DNA of 53,299 bases from Nitrospirota bacterium (GCA_029261155.1 JAJDBW010000006.1:1-53299); one strand, 5' to 3'. Numbered from the stretch's first letter, positions 44,864-52,981 are shown. Notes: generated by a model not told the origin, from the sequence alone. Made by a program: numbers and translations.

Positions 44864-45880
44864 TCATGCATCCTCGAAATTGATTTGAAGCTGGCTGTCT
44901 CCATCGCTTTTGATGTCTTTTATTTTTTTGTCTAAGACATCGGCTTCTTCGTACAACATCCAAAAAGAAGACAAGGCATTGGGCGATTGGAGAATTGCCG
45001 CAAATTCGTCCGTGCCGGGTGTCCAGGTTTTGCTGCCTTCTGCTTTACCGTTGTCGAAGGACATAAAAATATTCCGGTTAGTATGGCGGTTAATAATGGT
45101 GTGGCGCGAAATGGACTGCAGTTTTTTTAGGCTTTCCGTCTGCTCCGAAAGATCGCCTTTTCCCGTTTCTTTCGCGATGGCCGCCCGATACTGCATCCAG
45201 AGGACCTTGTTGTTTTTTATCTTGCCGCCCGAATTATCGTATTCCCCCCAATTTTCGTCCGCGTGAATCTCGCCGGTATCGACTTTGAAGTAGTTTTTGT
45301 AGTCCGGATCTTTCTCCGGTTTGTCTCGGGGGTGTAGCGGTCCTTTTTTTTCTTCATACCCTTTACTTTTGATGCCGATCATTTTGTCGTAGTCGCTACT
45401 GCCGTCGTCGATTTTATCGCCCACCTGGCTTTCATAGTAATCGCCCCAGTTTTGTTCGGCGCCGGTTCGGGATTGTGTGATCTTGAGCTGTTCCGCCGTT
45501 TTTTTATCCACGTCTTTGAGTGTGTCGATCCGAGTATCCAGTAATTGTACTTTCGATTTTCCTTTCACCACATCGCGAGTATAGGCGGTGTTTGCCTTTC
45601 CCCATATTGTATCCTCCGTCTCGCTTGTGTCGTAGGCGTCAATGCCGTCGTTATGGCCTTTCACATAGGCGAGTTCATCGCTGGTGTGGACGTTTTTCGA
45701 GCGGCGGCGCTGTAGGGCGGCACCTTGATGGATGAGTGAGGACAACTTCCGTTGTTTCACGGATTCAAGGCGGCGATCGGAAAATTGCGCAGAACCTCCC
45801 CTTTTTTTTGATGGCACGCGGGCGGCGGTCGTATTGAACCTTCGATGTTCAGGTGTCGATTTTTGCACCGTGGTCTTCAT
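44864..45880 (-). CDS. Candidate eCIS effector coupled to the spike tip
   Basis: This 338-residue hydrophilic protein starts at ATG 45880, which overlaps the PAAR stop as ATGA, so the two are translationally coupled. The first 60 residues are basic and hold TTVQKSTPEH at 3-12, FSDRRLESVKQRKLSSLIHQ at about 33-52 and ALQRRRS. This closely matches the element in the 97-residue protein. The remaining 270 residues are Lys/Asp/Glu/Gly-rich, with aromatic segments such as NWGDYYESQVGDK and NWGEYDNSGGK, which look like an internal repeat. There is no known toxin motif, signal peptide or membrane helix. Being encoded next to the tip suggests a cargo protein. Confidence 0.65.
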   Translation of the reverse strand: MKTTVQKSTPEHRRFNTTAARVPSKKRGGSAQFSDRRLESVKQRKLSSLIHQGAALQRRRSKNVHTSDELAYVKGHNDGIDAYDTSETEDTIWGKANTAYTRDVVKGKSKVQLLDTRIDTLKDVDKKTAEQLKITQSRTGAEQNWGDYYESQVGDKIDDGSSDYDKMIGIKSKGYEEKKGPLHPRDKPEKDPDYKNYFKVDTGEIHADENWGEYDNSGGKIKNNKVLWMQYRAAIAKETGKGDLSEQTESLKKLQSISRHTIINRHTNRNIFMSFDNGKAEGSKTWTPGTDEFAAILQSPNALSSFWMLYEEADVLDKKIKDIKSDGDSQLQINFEDA

Positions 45881-46176
45881 CCCCCAATAATCACCGTCGG
45901 ACAGCCCACCACGATGTTACCGCCGTGGGCTGTCGTATCGCCCAAACGCACGGCGGGTTTGTTCGTAATCATCACCGTGGCCGAGCCTTTTACGATGCTG
46001 TCGGGTGGACCGACACAAGTGGCGCTGTCGCCCATGACCGATGCGGGCATACCGCCGATGAGGACTGTCGGCGCTCCCGGCCCCACGATGGGACCGCCCA
46101 CGTGTGGAATGGGGGGGACACCCGGGGTTTGCATAGGGCAGACGTGCATGTCCGTTAAGCGTGCGGCAGGGGGCAT
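45877..46176 (-). CDS. PAAR spike-tip protein (Pvc10/Afp10-like)
   Basis: This 99-residue PAAR-motif protein has repeats of the type 'PAARLTDMHVCP', HVGGPIVGPGAPTVLIGGMP and KPAVRLGDTTAHGG. Conserved His and Cys (C13, H25, C54, H84) could bind the zinc ion of the cone. It caps the VgrG-like trimer and sharpens the spike. GGAGG lies 5 nt before ATG 46176, right after the spike gene. Its stop overlaps the start of the candidate effector gene. Confidence 0.94.
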   Translation of the reverse strand: MPPAARLTDMHVCPMQTPGVPPIPHVGGPIVGPGAPTVLIGGMPASVMGDSATCVGPPDSIVKGSATVMITNKPAVRLGDTTAHGGNIVVGCPTVIIGG

Positions 46177-46185
46177 CTTATCCTC

Positions 46186-47976
46186 CTAATTGATCATAAC
46201 CATCGCGCCTTTGACGGTGGTTTGTCCGGAAGCGGAAAGTTCTGCAGTGGCGCTCCCTTTTCCGACAAAACCGACGTTGGCGGTGTTATTGACATTGAGT
46301 CCCGAAACGTTCACATCCGCTTGGGAGGTGATTCCGATTTCGCCCACCGCATCCAGCGTAATTTTCCCTTTTGCGGAGATGGCAATGTCTTTTGGGCTGT
46401 CCAGTACGATTCCGCTCGAACTCAGTTCGATTTTATTGCTATTTTGATCCTGCACGAGAATCGACTGGTCTTTGTCGCTGATAATAATTTTATTCTCGCC
46501 CGGTGTAATGAGGGTAATGACTTTATTTTCGTCGTCGAACTCGATTTTTAATTCGCTCTTGGTAACCAGGGCTTTAATGAAGTTGTCGGCCGTGAGATCG
46601 TAAGGCGGCTTTCGTTTGCTGCTATACAGGCTGCCGAGGATGATGGGGTGAGAGGGATCGTTGTTCATATAGCCCAGCACCACTTCGTCGCCGATTTCGG
46701 GAACGAAAAAAGAACCGATGCCGTCTGAGGCATAAAACTTCGCCATGCGTGCCCACACGCCTTCGGTTTCTGCTTGTAAGACCGGCACGGAAACCTGGAT
46801 TTTTTGTTCGCCTTCGGGATCTTCGTCGAGTTTCATCACCACGCCGACTTGCAAGCCTTCGACACCGGGCAACAAACCCGAAGCGGGGGGAGAGACCAAG
46901 TCGCGCCGCTCGGCAAACCAGCTGGGCGACATGCCGAAGACGGCCTCCGTTTCCCACATGCCGTTCGAAATGTCGTGATGAACCCCACTGACGAAGACAT
47001 TGCCGTTAAAACGGTTGCCGACGCCGGCGAGTTCGATGAGCGTGCCGATCTTTGCCTGGGCGCTGCCTTGAAATTTCATGCGTCCTCGGATACGAGCCAG
47101 GCCGGACTTGATCTGCTGGCCCTTGGTCCAGGCCTTTAGGGCCTCGGACTCCAGGGGCGTGGCGCTTTGAAGGCGAAAGGAATCGGGCCCGACCACGCTG
47201 GCCAAGGTCGCCGAATCGAGGTCGCCTTGGGTATTGAGGGTTTCAGGCGGCGAGCTTTGTTCGACGACTGCTTGAGATTTTGGATCCCAGGCCGTGCCGT
47301 CCACTGCGCTTAATTGGGTCCGGGCGTCAATGTCGCCTTGAAATTCGATGAGATCCTGGCCGTAACTTACTTTTAATGCTGCGGAAGCGCTGGTATCCGG
47401 TGCCTTGACCGAAACCTTGGCGGCGTCGACGGAAACGAGCAGGCCGTTCACCTCGGCGCGGGAGAGGATGAAATCCCAGTCGCTGCAATAATATTGCACG
47501 ATTTCTTTGTGGCTTGTCGTCGTGGCGTCCACGTCGGCGGACAGGCCACTGTAGTTTCCGATCAATTTCGAAAGGATGTCGCTGTCTTTCATGTCCACGA
47601 AGTTGGCGTTCTTCCGTCCGAGGGTCATCGCCACGGCCTTGTCGCGGCACTCGATGACGAGGCGGGCATCGTTGTCGCCCGTAATCGAAATGCTGTGTTT
47701 AATCACGACGCCTTGAAAGATTGTGTCCTCGCTTTCATCGTAACCCGCATTAATTTTGATTTCGGTGCCCGGCTTAAAATCGTCCGTATTGCTTAATGGG
47801 AAATCTTGGTTCGGCATGTCCCCATCCATGAATACGATACGCGCAGCAGGGACTTTGTTGATTTCACTGTCGACGGAAACAGAAATCACCTGTGTGGTGT
47901 CGCTGACTTGTGTGCCGTTGCTAAATAGCGTTAGACGAACGACACTGCCGATCGTGGCTGAGGGCGATTCCGCCAT
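46186..47976 (-). CDS. VgrG/gp27-gp5-like spike hub protein (Pvc8/Afp8-like)
   Basis: This 596-residue protein has a gp27-like hub half (about 1-360, with the late-control-D-like segments GVVIKHSISITGDNDARLVI and YYCSDWDFILSRAEVNGLLV) and a gp5-type OB domain (about 375-460, VGVVMKLDEDPEGEQKIQVS and FVPEIGDEVVLGYMNNDPSH). A beta-helical needle of short repeats follows to the end (ISAKGKITLDAVGEIGITSQ, NVSGLNVNNTANVG). It is the trimeric spike that carries the PAAR tip. GAGG overlaps the stop of the LysM gene and serves as its ribosome site. Confidence 0.95.
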   Translation of the reverse strand: MAESPSATIGSVVRLTLFSNGTQVSDTTQVISVSVDSEINKVPAARIVFMDGDMPNQDFPLSNTDDFKPGTEIKINAGYDESEDTIFQGVVIKHSISITGDNDARLVIECRDKAVAMTLGRKNANFVDMKDSDILSKLIGNYSGLSADVDATTTSHKEIVQYYCSDWDFILSRAEVNGLLVSVDAAKVSVKAPDTSASAALKVSYGQDLIEFQGDIDARTQLSAVDGTAWDPKSQAVVEQSSPPETLNTQGDLDSATLASVVGPDSFRLQSATPLESEALKAWTKGQQIKSGLARIRGRMKFQGSAQAKIGTLIELAGVGNRFNGNVFVSGVHHDISNGMWETEAVFGMSPSWFAERRDLVSPPASGLLPGVEGLQVGVVMKLDEDPEGEQKIQVSVPVLQAETEGVWARMAKFYASDGIGSFFVPEIGDEVVLGYMNNDPSHPIILGSLYSSKRKPPYDLTADNFIKALVTKSELKIEFDDENKVITLITPGENKIIISDKDQSILVQDQNSNKIELSSSGIVLDSPKDIAISAKGKITLDAVGEIGITSQADVNVSGLNVNNTANVGFVGKGSATAELSASGQTTVKGAMVMIN

Positions 47977-47979
47977 AAC

Positions 47980-48681
47980 TTACCTCAAGGGAGGAAAATG
48001 GAGTTTGGTGCCAGGCTTGAGATTCCGAAAATTGACCAAGTGATTTATTCGTGCGACATCAAGATAATAGGCGCTGTCGTTATAAATGCGATAACAGAGC
48101 AGAGGCAGGGTGTCGCCGGCTTTCACCTCGACCACATGCGTTAGATCGGGAGAAGAGCGGTTTGCCTTGAGCGACTCTTCTTCCTTGCTCATGGCGCCGA
48201 CAAAAGACAATTTCACCTTGGCCCTTAAGGGTTCGCCGCTGGGTTTAAACAAGGTGTAGTCGAGCGACATGGATTCCATGCGCCCGAAAAAAATGAGACT
48301 GCCCCAGAGCAGCCGAACATGATTGGGTTCATGTTTCGAACCATCGTAAGTGTAGACAATGTCCTGAAGCTGCTGGACTTGCGTTTTAACATCGGGGGAA
48401 CCAATCCCGGGAATGGGGAGGTTCACCACACCGGTACCGTCTATCACCATGTCGAAGCTGACCTTTTCCGGTTCGACGGCGTTGAACTTCGACTCGTTTC
48501 CGGATTGACCGAGGGTCTTTTTCTTGTTGTAGTTAATAGACAGATTATGCGAATAGGCCGATGGGTTGAGCATGACCTCGAAGGCCTTTTTCGAGGCATC
48601 GACGCTGATATTTCCCGCCGAATCGAGGGTGCAGGGAGAGATACTCAGCTTTTTTTTAAGCCCGGTGCTGATTCCCGCCAT
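47980..48681 (-). CDS. LysM-domain hub protein (Pvc7/Afp7-like)
   Basis: This 233-residue protein has a gp53-like N-part with the family segment FEVMLNPSAYSHNLSINYNK. It ends in a LysM domain at about 182-232 (VVEVKAGDTLPLLCYRIYND, then LDVARINHLVNFRNLKPGTK). Pvc7 homologues sit in the baseplate between the hub and tube. Its ATG (48681) directly follows the TAG of the preceding small gene. Confidence 0.92.
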   Translation of the reverse strand: MAGISTGLKKKLSISPCTLDSAGNISVDASKKAFEVMLNPSAYSHNLSINYNKKKTLGQSGNESKFNAVEPEKVSFDMVIDGTGVVNLPIPGIGSPDVKTQVQQLQDIVYTYDGSKHEPNHVRLLWGSLIFFGRMESMSLDYTLFKPSGEPLRAKVKLSFVGAMSKEEESLKANRSSPDLTHVVEVKAGDTLPLLCYRIYNDSAYYLDVARINHLVNFRNLKPGTKLHFPPLR

Positions 48682-48864
48682 CTATCGTTCCTTTTGTTCG
48701 CGCAAGAGCTGAAGGAGCAAGGCTCGGCAGTCGGCAAGGATGTCTTGCTTTAAGGATTCGGTATCCTGATCCGTTTCTCTGAAGCGGTGATCACTCCTAT
48801 TTTCGGAAGATTCATCAGGAAGCACAGTGGACTTGATTAACATCTGTTTAATTTCGATCGCCAT
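48682..48864 (-). CDS. DUF5908 small protein (Pvc6/Afp6-like)
   Basis: This 60-residue protein has the family's IEIKQMLIKSTV start and LKQDILADCRALLLQLLREQ helix. DUF5908/Pvc6 proteins accompany eCIS tube and baseplate genes; their exact role is not settled, but a part in initiating the inner tube has been proposed. It starts 5 nt after the second tube gene and is directly followed by the LysM gene. Confidence 0.85.
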   Translation of the reverse strand: MAIEIKQMLIKSTVLPDESSENRSDHRFRETDQDTESLKQDILADCRALLLQLLREQKER

Positions 48865-48869
48865 CTCAA

Positions 48870-49343
48870 CTAGATCAGTCTATTGGAATAGTTATAGCTC
48901 AGTTCAATCTTCTCGATCGCCACTTCATTTTTCATCGAACTAAAAGGTTCGACTTCCCATTTGACGGGATAGGCGTTTGCAAAAGTCCAGGCCCGGACGG
49001 GGACCTTGTTTTCGTTCATTAAAAAAACAGAGATCGGCATGGGAACGATGGGCGCAATAAAACCGGCCTCGAAAACGGAGCGGCACCAGATGACCAATGG
49101 CGAGGTCATTTTCGCAATGCCGCGCTTAAGGACCATGTTGCTGTGTTTTACCGACTTTGGCAGTTTGTGTACATAGCGGTTTTCACCGCCTTCGACGACT
49201 TCTTCGGTGTCGATTTGCGAATCGATGCCCGTGACTTCTTGGAATGAAGTGTCCGACATTCCCAAGGTCGCTGAAAAGACAACCTTAAAGTAAAAAGCCG
49301 GGAGCGGATACTCGTCCGCTTTTAAGATCGATAACAGACTCAA
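48870..49343 (-). CDS. Inner tube protein 2 (Pvc5-like)
   Basis: This 157-residue tube protein (T4 gp19-like fold) has the segments YPLPAFYFKVVFSAT, SFQEVTGIDSQID, LPKSVKHSNMVLKRGIAK and VPVRAWTFANAYPVKWEVEP. These correspond one by one to those of the first tube protein. I place the start at TTG 49343, because GGAG lies 7 nt upstream; a TTG at 49394 lacks one. A 24-codon frame (ATG 49431 to TAA 49357), which overlaps the stop of tube gene 1, lies in between. It could be a leader peptide or the remains of the original N-terminus after a frameshift. Confidence 0.85.
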   Translation of the reverse strand: MSLLSILKADEYPLPAFYFKVVFSATLGMSDTSFQEVTGIDSQIDTEEVVEGGENRYVHKLPKSVKHSNMVLKRGIAKMTSPLVIWCRSVFEAGFIAPIVPMPISVFLMNENKVPVRAWTFANAYPVKWEVEPFSSMKNEVAIEKIELSYNYSNRLI

Positions 49344-49423
49344 TCGTACGCTCCGCTTAGGTGACGAGGGACTTGAGCCGCGTTCTCTGCTCAAGCCCCG
49401 TCGCCGAGATTATTGTTTCTTGA

Positions 49424-49882
49424 TCAGCCATTTCCAATCGTTAGACCTTCGTGGACGATTTCGATGGATTCGATCGCCACTTCGTTGCCGTCCGATTTGA
49501 GGTCGGTTCCCGTGATTTTGGTCGGCCAGGCATTGGCCAGCGTCCACACCATGGTGGGCGCGCCGGCCTCATCGAGCAGGCTGATTGTTACGGGCAAGCG
49601 CTTGATGGTGTTCATTTTGATCTGATTGAACCAATCCCAGAATTTATTGTCGGATTTGTAGATGCCTTTTTTCATCGTGATATTCCCAGCCTTTTTTATG
49701 CCGGGCATTTTGATGGTTGAGAACTCGGGGCTATCGCCGTGCCGGTACTCGATGGGCTGGGCCTCGACATCCAGGCCGGAGACTTCTTGAAACGACATGA
49801 CCGTTGAATCCCATTTCACCTGAAAATGAAATTTCGGCAAAGGCCATACTGTGGTTGACTGCGCGGATCCATCATCTGCCAT
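49424..49882 (-). CDS. Inner tube protein 1 (Pvc1-like)
   Basis: This 152-residue tube protein starts at ATG 49882 with GGGAGG 6 nt upstream. It has the typical PLPKFHFQVKWDSTVMSFQE start, then VSGLDVEAQPIEYRHGDSPE, a KMPGIKKAGNITMKKGIY loop, and VWTLANAWPTKITGTDLKSD near the end. It should polymerise into the hollow inner tube through which cargo leaves. It is 93 nt downstream of the sheath gene, so it is likely to be expressed at a high level with it. Confidence 0.94.
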   Translation of the reverse strand: MADDGSAQSTTVWPLPKFHFQVKWDSTVMSFQEVSGLDVEAQPIEYRHGDSPEFSTIKMPGIKKAGNITMKKGIYKSDNKFWDWFNQIKMNTIKRLPVTISLLDEAGAPTMVWTLANAWPTKITGTDLKSDGNEVAIESIEIVHEGLTIGNG

Positions 49883-49975
49883 GATATACCTCCCATTAAA
49901 TTTAGATTATTCAGTGCTGAGTGCCATTGTCCGTCGTCGGTGTAAATCAAGCCAAATAAAGCTGGGTTTGGCCGA

Positions 49976-51529
49976 CTACGACTTCTGCATTTGTTGTTGA
50001 AAAGTAATCTCGATAAATTCGGCAGGCCGCGAAATGGCCACCAGCACGGTAATTCTCAAAATCCCTTCCAGAATGTCTTCCGGAGTCATCGTTTCGCCGA
50101 GACCGACATGCACGCTAAAGGCGTCATCGGGACTTGCACCCGCCAAACCGCCTCGTTTCCAGATGCCGGTTAAGAAATTTCGGATCATGCTTTTCATGGT
50201 GGTCCACGTTCCGGCATCGTTTTTCTCGAAAACGTAGGCCTTGCTTGCCAATTTGATGGACTCTTCCAACATGATCATGGTTCTTCGGACGTTGAGGTAA
50301 CGCCAGTCGAGGCTGTTGCCATCAAGCGTTCGCGCACCCCAAACCAAAGTGCCTTCGCCGATGAAGGTCCGAATGGCGTTGATCGATTTTCCCTGCGTGG
50401 TGACGTTTAGATCTTCCTGTTCGTCGTGCGTAATGTTCACGGCGGGAGAGACGACTGCGGCCAGGCTCACATTGGCCGGTGCCTTCCAGACCCCTCTCAG
50501 GTTGTCCACCATGGTGTAAATTCCGGCCATGGCGGCGCTCGGCGGCAGGAGGTTGAGCTTGCTCTTGATTTCCATCAAGATTTTTCCAAACAAGGGGCTC
50601 ATGGCGACCAGGGTTTTATTGAGCAACATTTTATTTGAAGCGACATCTTCCGGCGCGAGTCCTGCCCAATCACTGGCGATATTATTGACGGCCTCAATCT
50701 GCTGAGTGATCTTCCCTTTTTTCGATTTCTCTGCAGGGCTGTCGGTCTCGGCCACTTCCGGTGCTGTATCGGGTAGGCCGAGTTCGGTTTTGATTAGGCC
50801 TTGAAGGACATCATGATTCGATATGTTTTCGCTGCTTAAATCTTTATCTTGGGTAATGGTGGTATTGACCCAAGGATAATACGCCGAAGCGTAGTCAAGG
50901 TAGTTGATGCCCAATGCACCCCGAAAGCCTTCGACACAATCGCCCGAAGGATCTTGTCGATCTTTAAAGCCTTCCCAGACATCGAGCACCGCGACCCTGT
51001 TTCTCATGGTGCCGCCGCAATGGGCCAAGGCCGTCTGCTGAACCGAAATACAGTCGTCCTTTGCCAAAAGCACCGCATCGGGGATGACGACCATGGTCGG
51101 CTCCTGCTCTTTCACCAGGAGGTTGATGCCATTCTGCAACTTGTCCGGCGCGACGTCATCGCCATATTTTCCCACAGACACAATGTAGCAAGGGCCGCCG
51201 CCGTTTTGAAAAAAGAGCATCATGCTGTAGAAAAGGAGATACTTTCCTGCATCTTGGGTTAGGGTGTAGTCTTTGCCTCCGAAAGAAAAATCGGAAGCCC
51301 CTGTGCTTTCCGCCACGGCAAAGGTGGCCTTTGGACCATAACCATAATAATCGTAAAATTCCGCCATGGATGTAATCCGCCATGGTTTATTCGATAAAGA
51401 CTTCCCTTTATTGTCCGCTTTTTCCGTATATCCGACAAAGGCCGGGACCGCAGTGGCCACTTCGACGACGGAATTGGGGAAGGCGCTCTTTTCGACAATG
51501 TAAACACCGGGGGTTTTCATTTGAGCCAT
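49976..51529 (-). CDS. Contractile sheath protein (Pvc2/3/4-like)
   Basis: This 517-residue sheath protein has the KTPGVYIVEKSAFPNSVVEV start, then ATAVPAFVGYT, and the C-terminal sheath core ending ILRITVLVAISRPAEFIEIT, both highly typical. The central part (about 150-350) is variable. Only one sheath gene is present, while PVC and Afp have three, so the sheath should be homopolymeric. GAGGAT lies upstream of ATG 51529. Confidence 0.96.
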   Translation of the reverse strand: MAQMKTPGVYIVEKSAFPNSVVEVATAVPAFVGYTEKADNKGKSLSNKPWRITSMAEFYDYYGYGPKATFAVAESTGASDFSFGGKDYTLTQDAGKYLLFYSMMLFFQNGGGPCYIVSVGKYGDDVAPDKLQNGINLLVKEQEPTMVVIPDAVLLAKDDCISVQQTALAHCGGTMRNRVAVLDVWEGFKDRQDPSGDCVEGFRGALGINYLDYASAYYPWVNTTITQDKDLSSENISNHDVLQGLIKTELGLPDTAPEVAETDSPAEKSKKGKITQQIEAVNNIASDWAGLAPEDVASNKMLLNKTLVAMSPLFGKILMEIKSKLNLLPPSAAMAGIYTMVDNLRGVWKAPANVSLAAVVSPAVNITHDEQEDLNVTTQGKSINAIRTFIGEGTLVWGARTLDGNSLDWRYLNVRRTMIMLEESIKLASKAYVFEKNDAGTWTTMKSMIRNFLTGIWKRGGLAGASPDDAFSVHVGLGETMTPEDILEGILRITVLVAISRPAEFIEITFQQQMQKS

Positions 51530-51550
51530 GTTCTCATCCTCTCTTTAGGG

Positions 51551-52396
51551 TTAACAGTTGATGTAGATTTCCGATATGTCGGATTCCTTTCCATTGATTG
51601 TTTCCTTGCTAATTTGTTTTGCCTCCGCGACGGGCAAACGTTTGATGAGTACCTTTCCATTTCCGGTTCCCTTCTCCCTTAATTGGAAGCGGCAATCCAG
51701 TCTTTCCCGCAAAGGAATCGGGTTTTTCGATCGGAATGTCAGGGCAAGCTTTTTATCTTGCAAAGGTTCCGAACCGGTAAACTCGAATTCGGTTTGATGG
51801 CTGAGGTCCGCGATATAGGCCTCTTTTCTAGCCATGTTACCTAAGAGATAGTACTTCCAGTAGGTTTCCCGTGCTTTGAATTTGATGATGTAATTTTTTG
51901 CGGGGTCTGATCTTTTGGACATGCCGATATTGACGACAAAATCGGGGTGGACTAAGCGATCCTTTTTCGTGAGCACGGTGTTGAGCCGCGTTTCATCCAG
52001 GGGAAGGAGATCGGCTCCCGTCACGGTTTCAGCCTCATGGAGTCTGAAACGATTTTGCCTCTCGTCTCGGGCATTTTTATTGTCAAAATAGGGCAAGGCG
52101 TTTTCTTTGTAGACCACGGCTTCGGTATAAATTTTAAAAAATAAATCTTTCGAGTAAACCCGGTATTGGAGCGCGAAAGGGTCTTGGGTATCTTCCAAAT
52201 ATAGGTCTAAGGTTTTCGCTTGGTCCGAATCGTAAAAAACGCCGATGCCATTTGGCATTGTTCTCGTGAGTAAGGCCGATTTTTGAAGCAGGGTGGCGGT
52301 GGCGTCGGTCGGCAAGAAATGGAGCCCCAAACAGATTTCTCCTAAAAAAAAAGTGTGGTCTACAGAAAGCGTGAATAAGGGTCGATAAGATCCCAA
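51551..52396 (-). CDS. Unrecognised eCIS-associated protein between cap and sheath genes
   Basis: This 281-residue protein starts at TTG 52396, with GGAG 5 nt upstream and the previous stop 15 nt away. Its N-terminal segment (YRPLFTLSVDHTFFLGEICL) and the strand-rich body (FALQYRVYSKDLFFKIYTEA) suggest a beta-sandwich or tail-structural fold. There is no signal peptide or membrane segment. I have a weak memory of similar genes next to eCIS sheath genes in other phyla but cannot name a family. A cap, sheath-adaptor or sheath-chaperone role fits the position. Confidence 0.6.
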   Translation of the reverse strand: MGSYRPLFTLSVDHTFFLGEICLGLHFLPTDATATLLQKSALLTRTMPNGIGVFYDSDQAKTLDLYLEDTQDPFALQYRVYSKDLFFKIYTEAVVYKENALPYFDNKNARDERQNRFRLHEAETVTGADLLPLDETRLNTVLTKKDRLVHPDFVVNIGMSKRSDPAKNYIIKFKARETYWKYYLLGNMARKEAYIADLSHQTEFEFTGSEPLQDKKLALTFRSKNPIPLRERLDCRFQLREKGTGNGKVLIKRLPVAEAKQISKETINGKESDISEIYINC

Positions 52397-52411
52397 AATA
52401 ACTCCAAAGGG

Positions 52412-52981
52412 TTACTGGTTCGCCGTGCTTCGCGGTTCTCTCAAAGTGGGGACCTGGGCGACCACGTCACCTGCATCAAAGGCCACCATCCTGACTTTAT
52501 ATAAAATGGAGGGTAGATATTTACCGCTGAGAACGCCCCACAAGGTGCTTAAATCTTTGATATCCAGGTTTTCAATGTCTAAGACCAACTTCTCGATTTT
52601 TTCATCCAACTCGGGCGTATTCTGGTGGTCAAAGATGGGGTGTCTTTGAAAAAAACTAATCGTATTCGATATAAATTTCAGTGCCTCGGTGTATTGATTA
52701 AAATATCCGGCGGCCATCATATATAAATTTAAATAGACCGGCGGATTACTAATCGCCGTCCGATGCGCCCCGCTGCCATTTTGATTGGAGACACGACCCA
52801 CGGCTGAGTCTTTCTCGATATTCACGATAAAAAGTAGGACTTTATTATTTACATGGGGAGCGATGGTCCCGTCTTGTTCTAAAATATTTGAAACCACCAC
52901 CACGTCTTCGGTTAAATCGAAGATACTTTTCAAGTATTGGTTCAATTGAAAGGCAATTTGGTTTATAGCGAGATCGACCAA
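52412..52981 (-). CDS. DUF4255 protein (Pvc16/Afp16-like cap or tube terminator)
   Basis: This 189-residue protein has the family start VDLAINQIAFQLNQYLKSIF, then VVVSNILEQDGTIAP and NNKVLLFIVNIEKDS, and a C-terminal SILYKVRMVAFDAGDV. Pvc16/Afp16 caps the tube and sheath end. The start is probably TTG 52981, where the family homology begins. A reading from 53089 is ruled out if the promoter at 53,061-53,089 is used, since that start codon would lie within the -35. It is the first gene of the eCIS operon. Confidence 0.85.
   Translation of the reverse strand: MVDLAINQIAFQLNQYLKSIFDLTEDVVVVSNILEQDGTIAPHVNNKVLLFIVNIEKDSAVGRVSNQNGSGAHRTAISNPPVYLNLYMMAAGYFNQYTEALKFISNTISFFQRHPIFDHQNTPELDEKIEKLVLDIENLDIKDLSTLWGVLSGKYLPSILYKVRMVAFDAGDVVAQVPTLREPRSTANQ

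Noticed and set aside
45845-46189. Long open frames on the plus strand opposite the PAAR gene
   Set aside because: They mirror the Gly/Pro-rich PAAR repeats in antisense. Their composition is biased, they lack ribosome sites, and the minus-strand gene is certain.
28788-52981. Prophage or R-type tailocin
   Set aside because: There is no capsid, terminase, integrase, holin or endolysin gene. The AAA+ ATPase, DUF4255, DUF5908 and LysM proteins are eCIS hallmarks.
28788-52981. Type VI secretion system
   Set aside because: No TssJ, TssL, TssM or ClpV homologue is present, and the single large sheath protein is of the Pvc2 type, not a TssB/TssC pair.
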